A stretch of DNA of 29,499 nucleotides. Source: Sediminibacterium ginsengisoli. Its GTDB lineage: Bacteria > Bacteroidota > Bacteroidia > Chitinophagales > Chitinophagaceae. The stretch is from contig CALPLN020000004.1 of NCBI GenBank assembly GCA_943324415.2, positions 1 to 29,499 of the forward strand. The letters are read 5' to 3'. Shown piece after piece: positions 1 through 7,089 of this stretch (the first letter of the stretch is position 1; every line of letters begins with the position of its first letter). A program made the translations under genes and the position numbers. Below the pieces are notes generated by a model. The model saw nothing but the letters and a program-made list of their open reading frames with translations. It did no database searches and was not told the DNA's origin.

Positions 1-90
1 CGTAAAAAGTCTAAATGTTAATAATACAAACGCCAATCATTGAGTGGCATTTGGTAAAGTGAGATTAGCTCCTTAAATAAATTATAGTAG

Positions 91-669
91 CTAGGCATTG
101 TCTTTTTTTATAAAGCCGATTCTAGTTCTTTTATCCCATTTATTCTTAGTAGCTGATTCGTCCATTATATTCTCAATGGCATCGTATATTTGATTCAATT
201 GCGCGTCGTAGCCGCTTAATCTGTCTTTTATTTGATCAAGCTGTAATTTAAAGTCAGATTTTATTAATAATACTCTTCTAAGCTCCACAAAAGCACGCAT
301 GATAGCAATATTCATTTGAATTGCTTTTTTGGAATTTATTATACCGCTAAGCATTGCAACACCTTGCTCTGTAAATGCATAAGGTAGATATCTAGTTCCG
401 CCCCAGAACTCCAAACTTGAGGTTTCAATTTGAAACCTCAAGTTTGGAGTAGTATCATCAACTTGTTTTTTTTGTAATTTTAAATGCGCTACTTCTTCTT
501 TTGTTAATTGAAACATAAAATCTATTGGGAATCGATTTATATGTCTTTTTACTGATAAGTTTAATGATTTTGTTTCTGTCTCATATAAGAATGCTATATC
601 CTTGTCTAATATTACTCTTTGTCCACGTATCAGATAAATTCTATTTTGAACACTTTCTATCATTTCCAT
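91..669 (-). CDS. ORF6N domain-containing protein
   Basis: A 192-aa protein whose first ~120 residues look like an ORF6N/KilA-N-type domain: RIYLIRGQRVILDKDIAFLY near the N-terminus, NRFPIDFMFQLTKEE in the middle, and YAFTEQGVAMLSGI followed by AIQMNIAIMRAFVELR. These are hallmarks of the small putative DNA-binding proteins that are common in Bacteroidota genomes and phages. Residues ~130-170 are charged and probably coiled coil. The biological role of chromosomal ORF6N proteins is largely unknown, and phage anti-repressor-like roles are known only for relatives. ATG at 669 and ATG at 663 are both possible starts. The gene carries an exact 43-bp palindrome at 408-450 that is translated in frame. 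It is not obviously in an operon with the next gene, since a terminator-like hairpin lies in between. Confidence 0.82.
   Translation of the reverse strand: MEMIESVQNRIYLIRGQRVILDKDIAFLYETETKSLNLSVKRHINRFPIDFMFQLTKEEVAHLKLQKKQVDDTTPNLRFQIETSSLEFWGGTRYLPYAFTEQGVAMLSGIINSKKAIQMNIAIMRAFVELRRVLLIKSDFKLQLDQIKDRLSGYDAQLNQIYDAIENIMDESATKNKWDKRTRIGFIKKDNA
408..450. repeat. Perfect 43-bp palindrome inside the ORF6N gene
   Basis: The left arm 408-428 begins ACTCCAAACTTGAGG and ends TTTCAA. After a single central T at 429, the right arm 430-450 is its exact reverse complement, ending CCTCAAGTTTGGAGT. The 21-bp arms have no mismatch. The palindrome lies entirely in the ORF6N coding region, just before the conserved FWGGTRYLPYAFTEQG segment, and is in frame. 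It could form a cruciform or a stable mRNA hairpin. Confidence 0.95.
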
Positions 670-796
670 GTACTTATTTTTAAGTTGGAAAATTAAAAGA
701 AGAAATTTATTAATTAATAAAAAGTTATTCGTTCGAAATTTTTCTCAATGTTTATGGTTGAATATTTAGTTTACGCTTAAAATCATAAGAGGGTAC

Positions 797-835
797 TTTA
801 TAAAGTATTTAAATTTCTTTCAAATACTTTATAAA
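797..835. repeat. AT-rich inverted repeat upstream of the ORF6N gene
   Basis: TTTATAAAGTATTT (797-810) and AAATACTTTATAAA (822-835) are exact reverse complements around an 11-nt spacer. The left arm also overlaps a perfect 14-bp palindrome, TACTTTATAAAGTA, at 794-807. The site is ~130 bp upstream of the ORF6N start. It could be an operator for that gene, or a secondary part of the neighbouring terminator region. Confidence 0.7.
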
Positions 836-838
836 ATC

Positions 839-868
839 AAAAAACCCGAAGCTTACTTCGGGTTTTTT
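839..868 (-). terminator. Rho-independent terminator, probably bidirectional
   Basis: Stem CCCGAAG (845-851) and CTTCGGG (856-862) enclose a CTTA loop. The stem is flanked by A6 (839-844) and T6 (863-868), so it works as an intrinsic terminator on either strand. It lies 48 bp beyond the stop codon of the minus-strand transketolase subunit, which it most probably terminates. Confidence 0.85.
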
Positions 869-916
869 AAAATCATTAGAGAAGCTAAAAAAATTAAATT
901 TAGTTTTTTACAAATT

Positions 917-1885
917 TTAATTTTTGCGACGCTCGATTACTTTCTTTGCTGCAGCAACAATGTTCACTGCGTCCAATCCGTATTTAGTTAACAATTGGTT
1001 AGGCGTTCCGCTTTCTCCAAATGTATCTTGTGTTCCGATGAATTCTACTGGCACTGGATAATGCTTTGCAGCTGCTTGTGCAACTACATCTCCCATACCA
1101 CCAATGACATTATGCTCTTCTGCTGTTACCACACAACCTGTTTTCTTTAAGCTGTTGATGATGGCTGCTTCGTCAAATGGTTTAATGGTATGTAAGTTAA
1201 TCACTTCGACACTGATGCCTTCTGCTTCTAATTGTTTTGCTGCTTCAATCGATTTCCAAACAAGGTGTCCACATGCAACAATCGTTACATCTGTTCCTTC
1301 TGCTAAAATTTGCGCCTTACCAATTACAAAATCTGATCCATCTTCTTTGGTGAAGTTGGGCCATTTTGGTCGGCCAAATCTTAAATAAACTGGTCCCTCA
1401 TATCCTGCAATCATTTTTGTTGCAGCTTTTGTTTGGTTGTAATCACATGGCACAATCACTGTCATACCAGGTAACATTTTCATCAAACCTATATCTTCTA
1501 GAATTTGGTGTGTTGCACCATCTTCTCCTAAAGTTAAGCCCGCGTGTGACGCACAGATTTTTACATTCTTATCTGAGTAGGCAACACTTTGTCTAATTTG
1601 GTCATACACACGTCCTGTACTAAATCCTGCAAAAGTGGTCGTGTAGGGAATTTTTCCACCAATGGTTAAACCCGCTGCTATACCAATCATATTGGCTTCT
1701 GCAATACCTACTTCAATGAAGCGCTCTGGCATTTCTTTCATCAATGGTCCTAACTTAAAAGAACCTGCTAAATCTGCAGTCAATACCACTACCTCTTTAT
1801 TTTCTCTAGCGATTTCTAAAATACCATCTCCAAATCCCGCTCTTGTTTCTTTTTCGTTTTGTACTACGATGTCTTTTGCGTTCAT
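917..1885 (-). CDS. Transketolase, C-terminal subunit
   Basis: A 322-aa protein that corresponds to the pyrimidine-binding and C-terminal domains of transketolase, in the two-subunit form found in many bacteria. It should need the thiamine-diphosphate-binding N-terminal subunit to interconvert sugar phosphates in the pentose phosphate pathway. Visible landmarks are VEVGIAEANMIGIAAGL-type sequence (the Glu in GIAE, residue 63, is the expected catalytic residue activating the cofactor), ASHAGLTLGEDGATHQ, and GPVYLRFGRP. The C-terminal domain (~190-322) contains INLHTIKPFD and VTAEEHN. The N-terminal subunit, normally the adjacent gene, is not here. Upstream is a half-length carB, 30 bp away on the same strand, so the two may be co-transcribed. 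DXS or pyruvate dehydrogenase beta subunits share this fold but fit less well. Confidence 0.9.
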   Translation of the reverse strand: MNAKDIVVQNEKETRAGFGDGILEIARENKEVVVLTADLAGSFKLGPLMKEMPERFIEVGIAEANMIGIAAGLTIGGKIPYTTTFAGFSTGRVYDQIRQSVAYSDKNVKICASHAGLTLGEDGATHQILEDIGLMKMLPGMTVIVPCDYNQTKAATKMIAGYEGPVYLRFGRPKWPNFTKEDGSDFVIGKAQILAEGTDVTIVACGHLVWKSIEAAKQLEAEGISVEVINLHTIKPFDEAAIINSLKKTGCVVTAEEHNVIGGMGDVVAQAAAKHYPVPVEFIGTQDTFGESGTPNQLLTKYGLDAVNIVAAAKKVIERRKN

Positions 1886-1915
1886 GTTCGTAAGGTTATG
1901 CGTTGTTAATGTTTT

Positions 1916-3562
1916 TTAATTTTCGAATGTAGAATAGAAGTAAGGCGTCTTGGCTTCAAACTCTGCAGCACAAGTATCTACCATTTTGTAGACTCTTGTT
2001 ATACCCAATGCTTTTCTTTTTTCGTAGACTTCGTCATCCGATACCTTGCCTTGTAAAACTTTAGCAATTTGCATATCACTAAAGCCATTTTTCTTTGCTT
2101 CTTTTAATGTTTCTGTTGGCAAAGTTTCCAAATTGTATTTAGCAATTTCTTTTTCTATATCACAGATGATTCTGATTTGGTAAAGGAACCAATTGTCAAT
2201 GCCTGTTGCTGCTGCGATGGATCTTACTGTAGAACCTTGCATCAATGCATCTTTGATTCTGAAGATACGATCCCATTTTGGGGTCTTGATGTATTCCATT
2301 AATTCTTCGTTCTTCATCAAACTCTTTCCATAGTAACCCAATCCGATTGCTTCGTTCTCTAAGGATTGACATGCTTTCTGAATGGCTTCTGTGAAGCTTC
2401 TTCCTATTGCCATCACTTCACCCACGCTCTTCATTTGTAAACCTAATGTATCATTCGCTCCTTTGAATTTATCAAAGTTCCATCTTGGTACTTTTACAAT
2501 TACGTAATCCAATGCTGGCTCAAAATAAGCAGAAGTGGTTTGTGTAATCTGATTTTTTAATTCATCTAAATGGTATCCGATGGCCAATTTAGCTGCAATT
2601 TTTGCAATAGGATATCCAGTTGCCTTTGATGCCAATGCAGAAGATCTTGATACACGTGGATTAATCTCTACTGCAATCAATTCTTCCGTTTCTGGATTCA
2701 ATGCAAACTGCACATTACATCCTCCTGAAAAATTACCCAAGCTTCGCATCATCAACATCGCTTTGTTACGCATGTCTTGAAATGCGGTATCGCTCAATGT
2801 CATTGCTGGTGCCACTGTGATGGAATCTCCTGTATGCACCCCCATTGGATCTAAGTTCTCTACAGTACATATGATCACGACGTTGTCCGCCTGGTCTCTT
2901 AATAATTCTAATTCGTATTCTTTCCATCCTAATACAGCTTTCTCTACCAACACTTCGTGCATTGGAGAAGCTTTCAATCCTTTTTCTAAAGCGGCATCTA
3001 ATTCACTTGCGTCATGTACGAATCCGCCACCTGTTCCTCCTAAAGTAAATGAAGGTCGGATCACCAATGGAAAGCCAATGACTTGTGCAAATTCTTTTCC
3101 TTCTAAAAAGCTATTTGCTACTCTACTTGGCGCCACTGCAATACCTATCTTCACCATCAATTGTCTAAACAATTCTCTATCCTCTGCGGTATTGATTGCA
3201 GCTACATCTACACCAATCATTCTACAGTTATACTGTTCCCAGATGCCTAATTCATCCGCTTCCTTACATAAGTTCAATGCAGTTTGTCCTCCCATGGTGG
3301 GTAAGACCGCATCAATTTGATTTTCTTTTAAAATCTGCTCAATGCTTTCGATGGTCAATGGCAATAAATACACTTTGTCTGCCATCATTGGATCTGTCAT
3401 GATGGTGGCTGGATTGCTATTGATCAAAATCACTTTGATACCTTCCTCTCTCAATGATCGAGCGGCTTGTGATCCCGAATAGTCAAATTCACAGGCTTGT
3501 CCAATGATAATTGGTCCAGAACCTACTATTAATACCGATTTGATGGATGTGTCTCTAGGCAT
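1916..3562 (-). CDS. carB: Carbamoyl-phosphate synthase large subunit, N-terminal half (split carB)
   Basis: A 548-aa protein matching only the N-terminal half of CarB, which is normally ~1070 aa. It contains the first ATP-grasp domain, which phosphorylates bicarbonate, and the oligomerisation domain. Landmarks are SVLIVGSGPIIIGQACEFDY at the N-terminus, PTMGGQTALNL, the ATP-binding loop RPSFTLGGTGGG, ENLDPMGVHTGDSITVAP, and EINPRVSRSSALASKATGYP. The stop follows VDTCAAEFEAKTPYFYSTFEN, exactly the linker point where full-length CarB continues into the second half. The downstream gene is unrelated, so this is a clean split rather than a frameshift. Split CarB is known in some bacteria and archaea (Aquifex and Methanocaldococcus types). 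The C-terminal half, which makes carbamoyl phosphate from carbamate, must be encoded elsewhere. A -7-like promoter box precedes the start. Confidence 0.92.
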   Translation of the reverse strand: MPRDTSIKSVLIVGSGPIIIGQACEFDYSGSQAARSLREEGIKVILINSNPATIMTDPMMADKVYLLPLTIESIEQILKENQIDAVLPTMGGQTALNLCKEADELGIWEQYNCRMIGVDVAAINTAEDRELFRQLMVKIGIAVAPSRVANSFLEGKEFAQVIGFPLVIRPSFTLGGTGGGFVHDASELDAALEKGLKASPMHEVLVEKAVLGWKEYELELLRDQADNVVIICTVENLDPMGVHTGDSITVAPAMTLSDTAFQDMRNKAMLMMRSLGNFSGGCNVQFALNPETEELIAVEINPRVSRSSALASKATGYPIAKIAAKLAIGYHLDELKNQITQTTSAYFEPALDYVIVKVPRWNFDKFKGANDTLGLQMKSVGEVMAIGRSFTEAIQKACQSLENEAIGLGYYGKSLMKNEELMEYIKTPKWDRIFRIKDALMQGSTVRSIAAATGIDNWFLYQIRIICDIEKEIAKYNLETLPTETLKEAKKNGFSDMQIAKVLQGKVSDDEVYEKRKALGITRVYKMVDTCAAEFEAKTPYFYSTFEN

Positions 3563-3584
3563 GTCTACAAAAATATAAATTGCG

Positions 3585-3592
3585 CAAACCTA
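3585..3592 (-). promoter_or_regulatory. -7 promoter box for split carB
   Basis: On the minus strand this reads TAGGTTTG, an exact match to the Bacteroidota -7 consensus TAnnTTTG, 22 bp upstream of the carB ATG. I see no clear -33 TTTG at the usual 19-22 nt spacing. Confidence 0.5.
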
Positions 3593-3651
3593 CAAATTTT
3601 TGCCCGCATTCGGTCCATATTGAGCCAAACAATTTTGTCCTTTTTAATTCG

Positions 3652-3659
3652 TATCTTCA
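3652..3659 (+). promoter_or_regulatory. -7-like promoter box for the peroxiredoxin gene
   Basis: TATCTTCA resembles TAnnTTTG with two mismatches and lies 17 bp upstream of the preferred ATG at 3677. A TTTTG at 3633-3637 is present, but its 14-nt spacing is shorter than usual. This is suggestive only. If correct, the upstream TTG at 3620 could not be the start. Confidence 0.35.
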
Positions 3660-3676
3660 CCGCAATACTATATGTT

Positions 3677-4141
3677 ATGGCAGTTATTAAAGAAGGGGCT
3701 AAGGCACCTGCCTTCAAAGGCGTTGATCAACACGGAAAAACGGTTTCAGTAGCCGATTTTAAAGGTCAAAAATTGGTTTTATACTTTTATCCAAAGGACG
3801 ATACTCCAGGTTGTACTGCTCAGGCTTGCAACTTGCGTGATAATTATAAGAAATTGATTAAGAAGGGGATAGCTATTTTAGGCGTGAGTGTAGATTCTGT
3901 AGCTTCTCACGTTAAATTCATTGACAAATACGAGCTTCCATTCTCTTTGGTTGCGGACGAAGACAAGAAAATAGTGGATAAATACAACCTATGGGGCCAG
4001 AAGAAGTTCATGGGGAAGACTTATATGGGTACGACTAGAACGACTTTTTTGATTGATGAGGCTGGAATGGTACAACATATTATAGAAAAACCTGATACTA
4101 AAGACCATACTGCCGAGATTTTGGCTATATCTGGCTGGTAG
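3677..4141 (+). CDS. bcp: Thioredoxin-dependent thiol peroxidase (BCP-type peroxiredoxin)
   Basis: A 154-aa cytoplasmic peroxiredoxin that should reduce hydrogen peroxide and organic hydroperoxides using thioredoxin. The sequence KLVLYFYPKDDTPGCTAQAC carries the peroxidatic Cys46 and, five residues later, Cys51, the arrangement of atypical 2-Cys BCP enzymes. GTTRTTFLIDEAG is the conserved C-terminal motif. I chose ATG 3677 over the in-frame TTG at 3620. The product then begins MAVIKEGAKAPAF and has the usual BCP length (~155 aa), whereas the longer form adds a non-conserved hydrophobic leader that overlaps the putative promoter. The gene is divergent from carB. The next gene starts 20 bp downstream and may be read through. 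Confidence 0.93.
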   Translation: MAVIKEGAKAPAFKGVDQHGKTVSVADFKGQKLVLYFYPKDDTPGCTAQACNLRDNYKKLIKKGIAILGVSVDSVASHVKFIDKYELPFSLVADEDKKIVDKYNLWGQKKFMGKTYMGTTRTTFLIDEAGMVQHIIEKPDTKDHTAEILAISGW

Positions 4142-4161
4142 TGTAAATCATTCTTTTTCTT

Positions 4162-5241
4162 ATGACTTTGACCATCTTCAATTACTTGTATTTTTCGCTG
4201 CTTGTACTTGCGTTGATAGCGTTCGTTGATGTTCTAGTAAAATTTAAGAAAGGGTTAGATTTAAAATTCTTCTTTCTGTTATTGCCTTTTTCAATTGCAG
4301 CCTACGCTTGGATTAATTCTGTTGAATCAATGCAATTTGTGTTTTACGTAGCATTTTTCAAATCCTGTATCGGGGTTTCTATTTTGAATATTTTTAGCAT
4401 TCTTTATTTTCCGAAATTCAGAAAGTGGACTTTATTTACATCAGTCTTATTATTGACTTTTACCGTATTCTTTTTATTATTAAACAAGAATATTTTACCA
4501 AGTAATTCAGTATTAAACCATTTTAAAGTTAAGTCTGTAGATGACCATCTTTTTATACAAATCAATACTGTATTGCGTTTGGTGAGGTTTTCATTTCTTT
4601 TTTTGGTGTCAGCGCATATGGTTTTTTTCTGGTACGTTATTTATACCAAATACCAACTTAATAATATTTATTACGTAAAAATTAAGCAATGGACCAATTT
4701 GATTTTCTTGTCAACGGTTCTAATTATACTAGGTAATATTGCTATTGGATTTACAGAAAATCGTTCTTTTTGGGTGAATATTTTAGCTTTATTTGTCGGC
4801 TTTAGTAATATATTATTGGTGTTAAAACGCCCCAATTTTTTAAATACAGCTGCTAAAAAAATTGCATTTGGACACAAGTTTAATTTAGATCAAGAAGCTG
4901 AAATTGACGAAATCGTATTTTTAAAATATTTTTTAGAGCAAAAATATTTCACCAACAAAGAGGCATCATTGGACGGACTTGCCAATCAGCTCAAGGTAAG
5001 TTCCCAGCACCTGTCTCAGTTTATTCAAAAAAAGTATGCGATGTCCTTTAGCGACTTGGTCAATAAAAATAGGGTCAACTACTTTTTCGAGATTGTTCAA
5101 GACCCGGCTTACCAGAATTTCACGATCGACGCCTTAGCTAGGGAAGTTGGTTTTAGTTCGAGACAACATCTTAATAAGCCCTTTAAAAAGTTCCATGGTG
5201 GAAATCCATCCGACCTGATTGACGCTACAATTGCATCCTAA
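4162..5241 (+). CDS. Membrane AraC-type transcriptional regulator, paralogue 1
   Basis: A 359-aa protein with two parts. Residues ~5-222 contain about seven hydrophobic segments (near 5-28, 33-52, 58-82, 87-106, 138-162, 178-198 and 204-222). Residues ~255-355 form an AraC-type double helix-turn-helix: SLDGLANQLKVSSQHLSQFI is the first HTH and FTIDALAREVGFSSRQHLNK the second, followed by PFKKFHGGNPSDL. The layout fits a membrane sensor that binds DNA directly, but the signal is unknown. A clear paralogue lies at 11125, and the two flank the GldLM-like unit, which suggests that they control it or the fibre genes. The ligand and targets are not visible from sequence. Confidence 0.85.
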   Translation: MTLTIFNYLYFSLLVLALIAFVDVLVKFKKGLDLKFFFLLLPFSIAAYAWINSVESMQFVFYVAFFKSCIGVSILNIFSILYFPKFRKWTLFTSVLLLTFTVFFLLLNKNILPSNSVLNHFKVKSVDDHLFIQINTVLRLVRFSFLFLVSAHMVFFWYVIYTKYQLNNIYYVKIKQWTNLIFLSTVLIILGNIAIGFTENRSFWVNILALFVGFSNILLVLKRPNFLNTAAKKIAFGHKFNLDQEAEIDEIVFLKYFLEQKYFTNKEASLDGLANQLKVSSQHLSQFIQKKYAMSFSDLVNKNRVNYFFEIVQDPAYQNFTIDALAREVGFSSRQHLNKPFKKFHGGNPSDLIDATIAS

Positions 5242-5336
5242 GTCTCCATTTTTCGGCTGCTTACAGGGTTGTAAATCTGTTTTCCGCATCAGTTATAGGC
5301 GATCTGAACGGTCTAAATTCAATGAATATTAGTAAT

Positions 5337-5355
5337 ATCTAAATAATATTTAGAT
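5337..5355. repeat. AT-rich inverted repeat upstream of the GldL-like gene
   Basis: ATCTAAAT (5337-5344) and ATTTAGAT (5348-5355) are exact inverted repeats around AAT. The repeat lies just before the shared 60-nt element. It could be a weak terminator for the AraC gene or a second operator. The rest of the 238-bp gap 5242-5479 holds only this repeat and that element. Confidence 0.5.
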
Positions 5356-5365
5356 TATAAACTAA

Positions 5366-5425
5366 TGATTATCAGTGAATCATATTTCTTTACACCGAAT
5401 TTTCTCTATTTGCTCCCCTTTTTTG
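5366..5425 (+). promoter_or_regulatory. Shared 60-nt regulatory element, copy 1 (motor unit)
   Basis: Palindromic core TGATTATCA (5366-5374), followed by GTGAATCATATT, a T-rich tract, and TTTG at 5422-5425 that fits a -33 promoter element. The element aligns without gaps with copies at 12319-12378 and 26605-26664. The distance from core to TTTG is identical in all three. In copies 1 and 2 a related ATATTGYAG sits 21 nt further on, at the expected -7 distance. The GldL-like ATG is 54 nt past the TTTG. Confidence 0.75.
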
Positions 5426-5479
5426 GATAGCCCTCTCCCTAGTTGGATATTGTAGACTGTTATATAATAATCTACTTGT

Positions 5480-7072
5480 ATGAAAAAAAAGAAATTAGAC
5501 ATTTTTAACCTGTTTTACAGCGGTGCGGCTGTGGTTATCTTAATTGGTGTAATTGCCAAATTATTGGAGTGGCCTGCTCAAGATTTATTGATCACTGGGG
5601 GTTTAGCAATCGAAGCAGTGGTTTTTGGTGTTTCGGCCATTAAGTATGTAGAAGTGGAAGAAAAACAAGAAGTGGCTACTGAAGCTACCCTTGCAAAAGT
5701 GGCGGACGGCTTGGGCAACCTTGCATCCAATGCTGCTGGCGTGGGTGGGAGCGGATCAGGTGATACTTTTGTGAATATCCAAACGGGTACTGCTGACACA
5801 GCGATTCCTGCTGCACCAAGTTCTGGTAACAGTTTGAAAATTGCGTCTACCTCTTATCCTGAAACTACTACTAAACTTGCAATTGATATACAAGCTCCTG
5901 CTACACCTATTGTAACGACTCAAATATTGGAGGAACCAACTAAGGCGGCTCCGGCTCCTGTATATATGAATACACCATCCCCTACAAATGCGATGAGTGC
6001 GTCAAATACCTTATGGCAGCTTGAGCAATTAGATATATTAAGTTTATCTAAAGATTTATTTTACCAACCTGATTGGAATAGATTGTCTACAGAAGAGTAC
6101 AATCACCTAAGCAGTTTGTTTAAGACCTTGTTTAATAAAAAGGTGCCAACAAAAGAATCGCTTCCTTTCTTGGCTCAATTCCCTGTAAAAATACCTGTTC
6201 CTGAAATTGCAGAATTGGATTTGGTTGGACCTTCAATCTTGGAAGTGCATGACGTAGAATTGATTTGTAAGGCATTCGAAGTTATCAAAGTGACGAACTT
6301 ATTTGAGCATTTCATTTTAGAGTTGGTTGGACCAGATATCATGATTAGAGCTAAGCAATCTAAAGAGACGATCATCTTTGGTGGTGAAGACGAAGCGGTG
6401 TTAGCACATTGTCAAGCTTTCTATAAAAATGAATTAATTGTTAGTCCTAATGTTGATTGTTTAAAAGCAATCATTAAATTAAAAGATCAGTTCTTGATTG
6501 ACTATTTAATTCAGAAAGTGAATATCAAAAATGAAGCTGAATTTATTTCTTTATCTGAAACACTTGCTACTAAGCAGGATGAGACTAAAAAGAAGTTATT
6601 TAATAAGTTTAAGAAGATTAAGTATAACACGCAAAACGATGCTGGTTATGTGTATTTAAAAACTTTGACTAAGTTGGCGGCAACATTTACAGATCAAACC
6701 ATCGCGCAAGATTTATTGAATACCGTTGTTGAGATTCAGGTGAATGATACCTTGACAATCACATTTGCTGATGTGGTGAATAGCTATGCTGATACCATTT
6801 ACTTTGGGCCTAAGAATGAATATAGTGTTGTCTTAAAAGATATTTTCTTAAATGGAGAGTTGGACAACATGAGTTACTTCACCAATTTAATTGAAAAACT
6901 AGCAACCGATGGCATTGCGAATAAATCTAAATTATTAGAATTATTCAATCTAAAAGAGCAAGATTCTAAAAAAGAAGTGTTCAATAAATTGAATTATCAT
7001 TTAGCAAAAACAAATACAGTTGCAGGTGGTGCTCAATTGGCATTCATCTTATTATACAAGCAGTACAGTTAA
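5480..7072 (+). CDS. GldL-like inner-membrane motor protein with long C-terminal extension
   Basis: A 530-aa protein whose first ~58 residues are a GldL/PorL-type two-helix membrane module: LFYSGAAVVILIGVIAKLLE, then WPAQDLL and GLAIEAVVFGVSAI. In T9SS and gliding, GldL forms a pentamer around two GldM helices and converts proton flow into movement. From memory of Flavobacterium johnsoniae GldL, Tyr13, Lys27 and Glu49 are functionally important, and the equivalents here are Tyr13, Lys27 and Glu45. His30 and Glu59 of that protein align with Glu30 and Lys55. Typical GldL is ~210-310 aa. Here residues ~60-170 are a Ser/Thr/Ala/Pro-rich linker and ~170-530 an unrecognised, largely helical cytoplasmic domain. 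The GldM-like gene follows 17 bp downstream. This is probably a paralogue of the canonical T9SS GldL. Confidence 0.8.
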   Translation: MKKKKLDIFNLFYSGAAVVILIGVIAKLLEWPAQDLLITGGLAIEAVVFGVSAIKYVEVEEKQEVATEATLAKVADGLGNLASNAAGVGGSGSGDTFVNIQTGTADTAIPAAPSSGNSLKIASTSYPETTTKLAIDIQAPATPIVTTQILEEPTKAAPAPVYMNTPSPTNAMSASNTLWQLEQLDILSLSKDLFYQPDWNRLSTEEYNHLSSLFKTLFNKKVPTKESLPFLAQFPVKIPVPEIAELDLVGPSILEVHDVELICKAFEVIKVTNLFEHFILELVGPDIMIRAKQSKETIIFGGEDEAVLAHCQAFYKNELIVSPNVDCLKAIIKLKDQFLIDYLIQKVNIKNEAEFISLSETLATKQDETKKKLFNKFKKIKYNTQNDAGYVYLKTLTKLAATFTDQTIAQDLLNTVVEIQVNDTLTITFADVVNSYADTIYFGPKNEYSVVLKDIFLNGELDNMSYFTNLIEKLATDGIANKSKLLELFNLKEQDSKKEVFNKLNYHLAKTNTVAGGAQLAFILLYKQYS

Positions 7073-7089
7073 TTTATAAATTCTAGTAT

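Noticed and set aside
1885..1916. carB interrupted by a frameshift or stop mutation
   Set aside because: The sequence after the stop encodes transketolase on the same strand within 30 bp. No C-terminal carB sequence follows in any frame, so this is a true split gene.
3620..3676. TTG start giving a 173-aa peroxiredoxin with a hydrophobic leader
   Set aside because: The shorter ATG form has the normal BCP length and start, and the extension overlaps the likely promoter.
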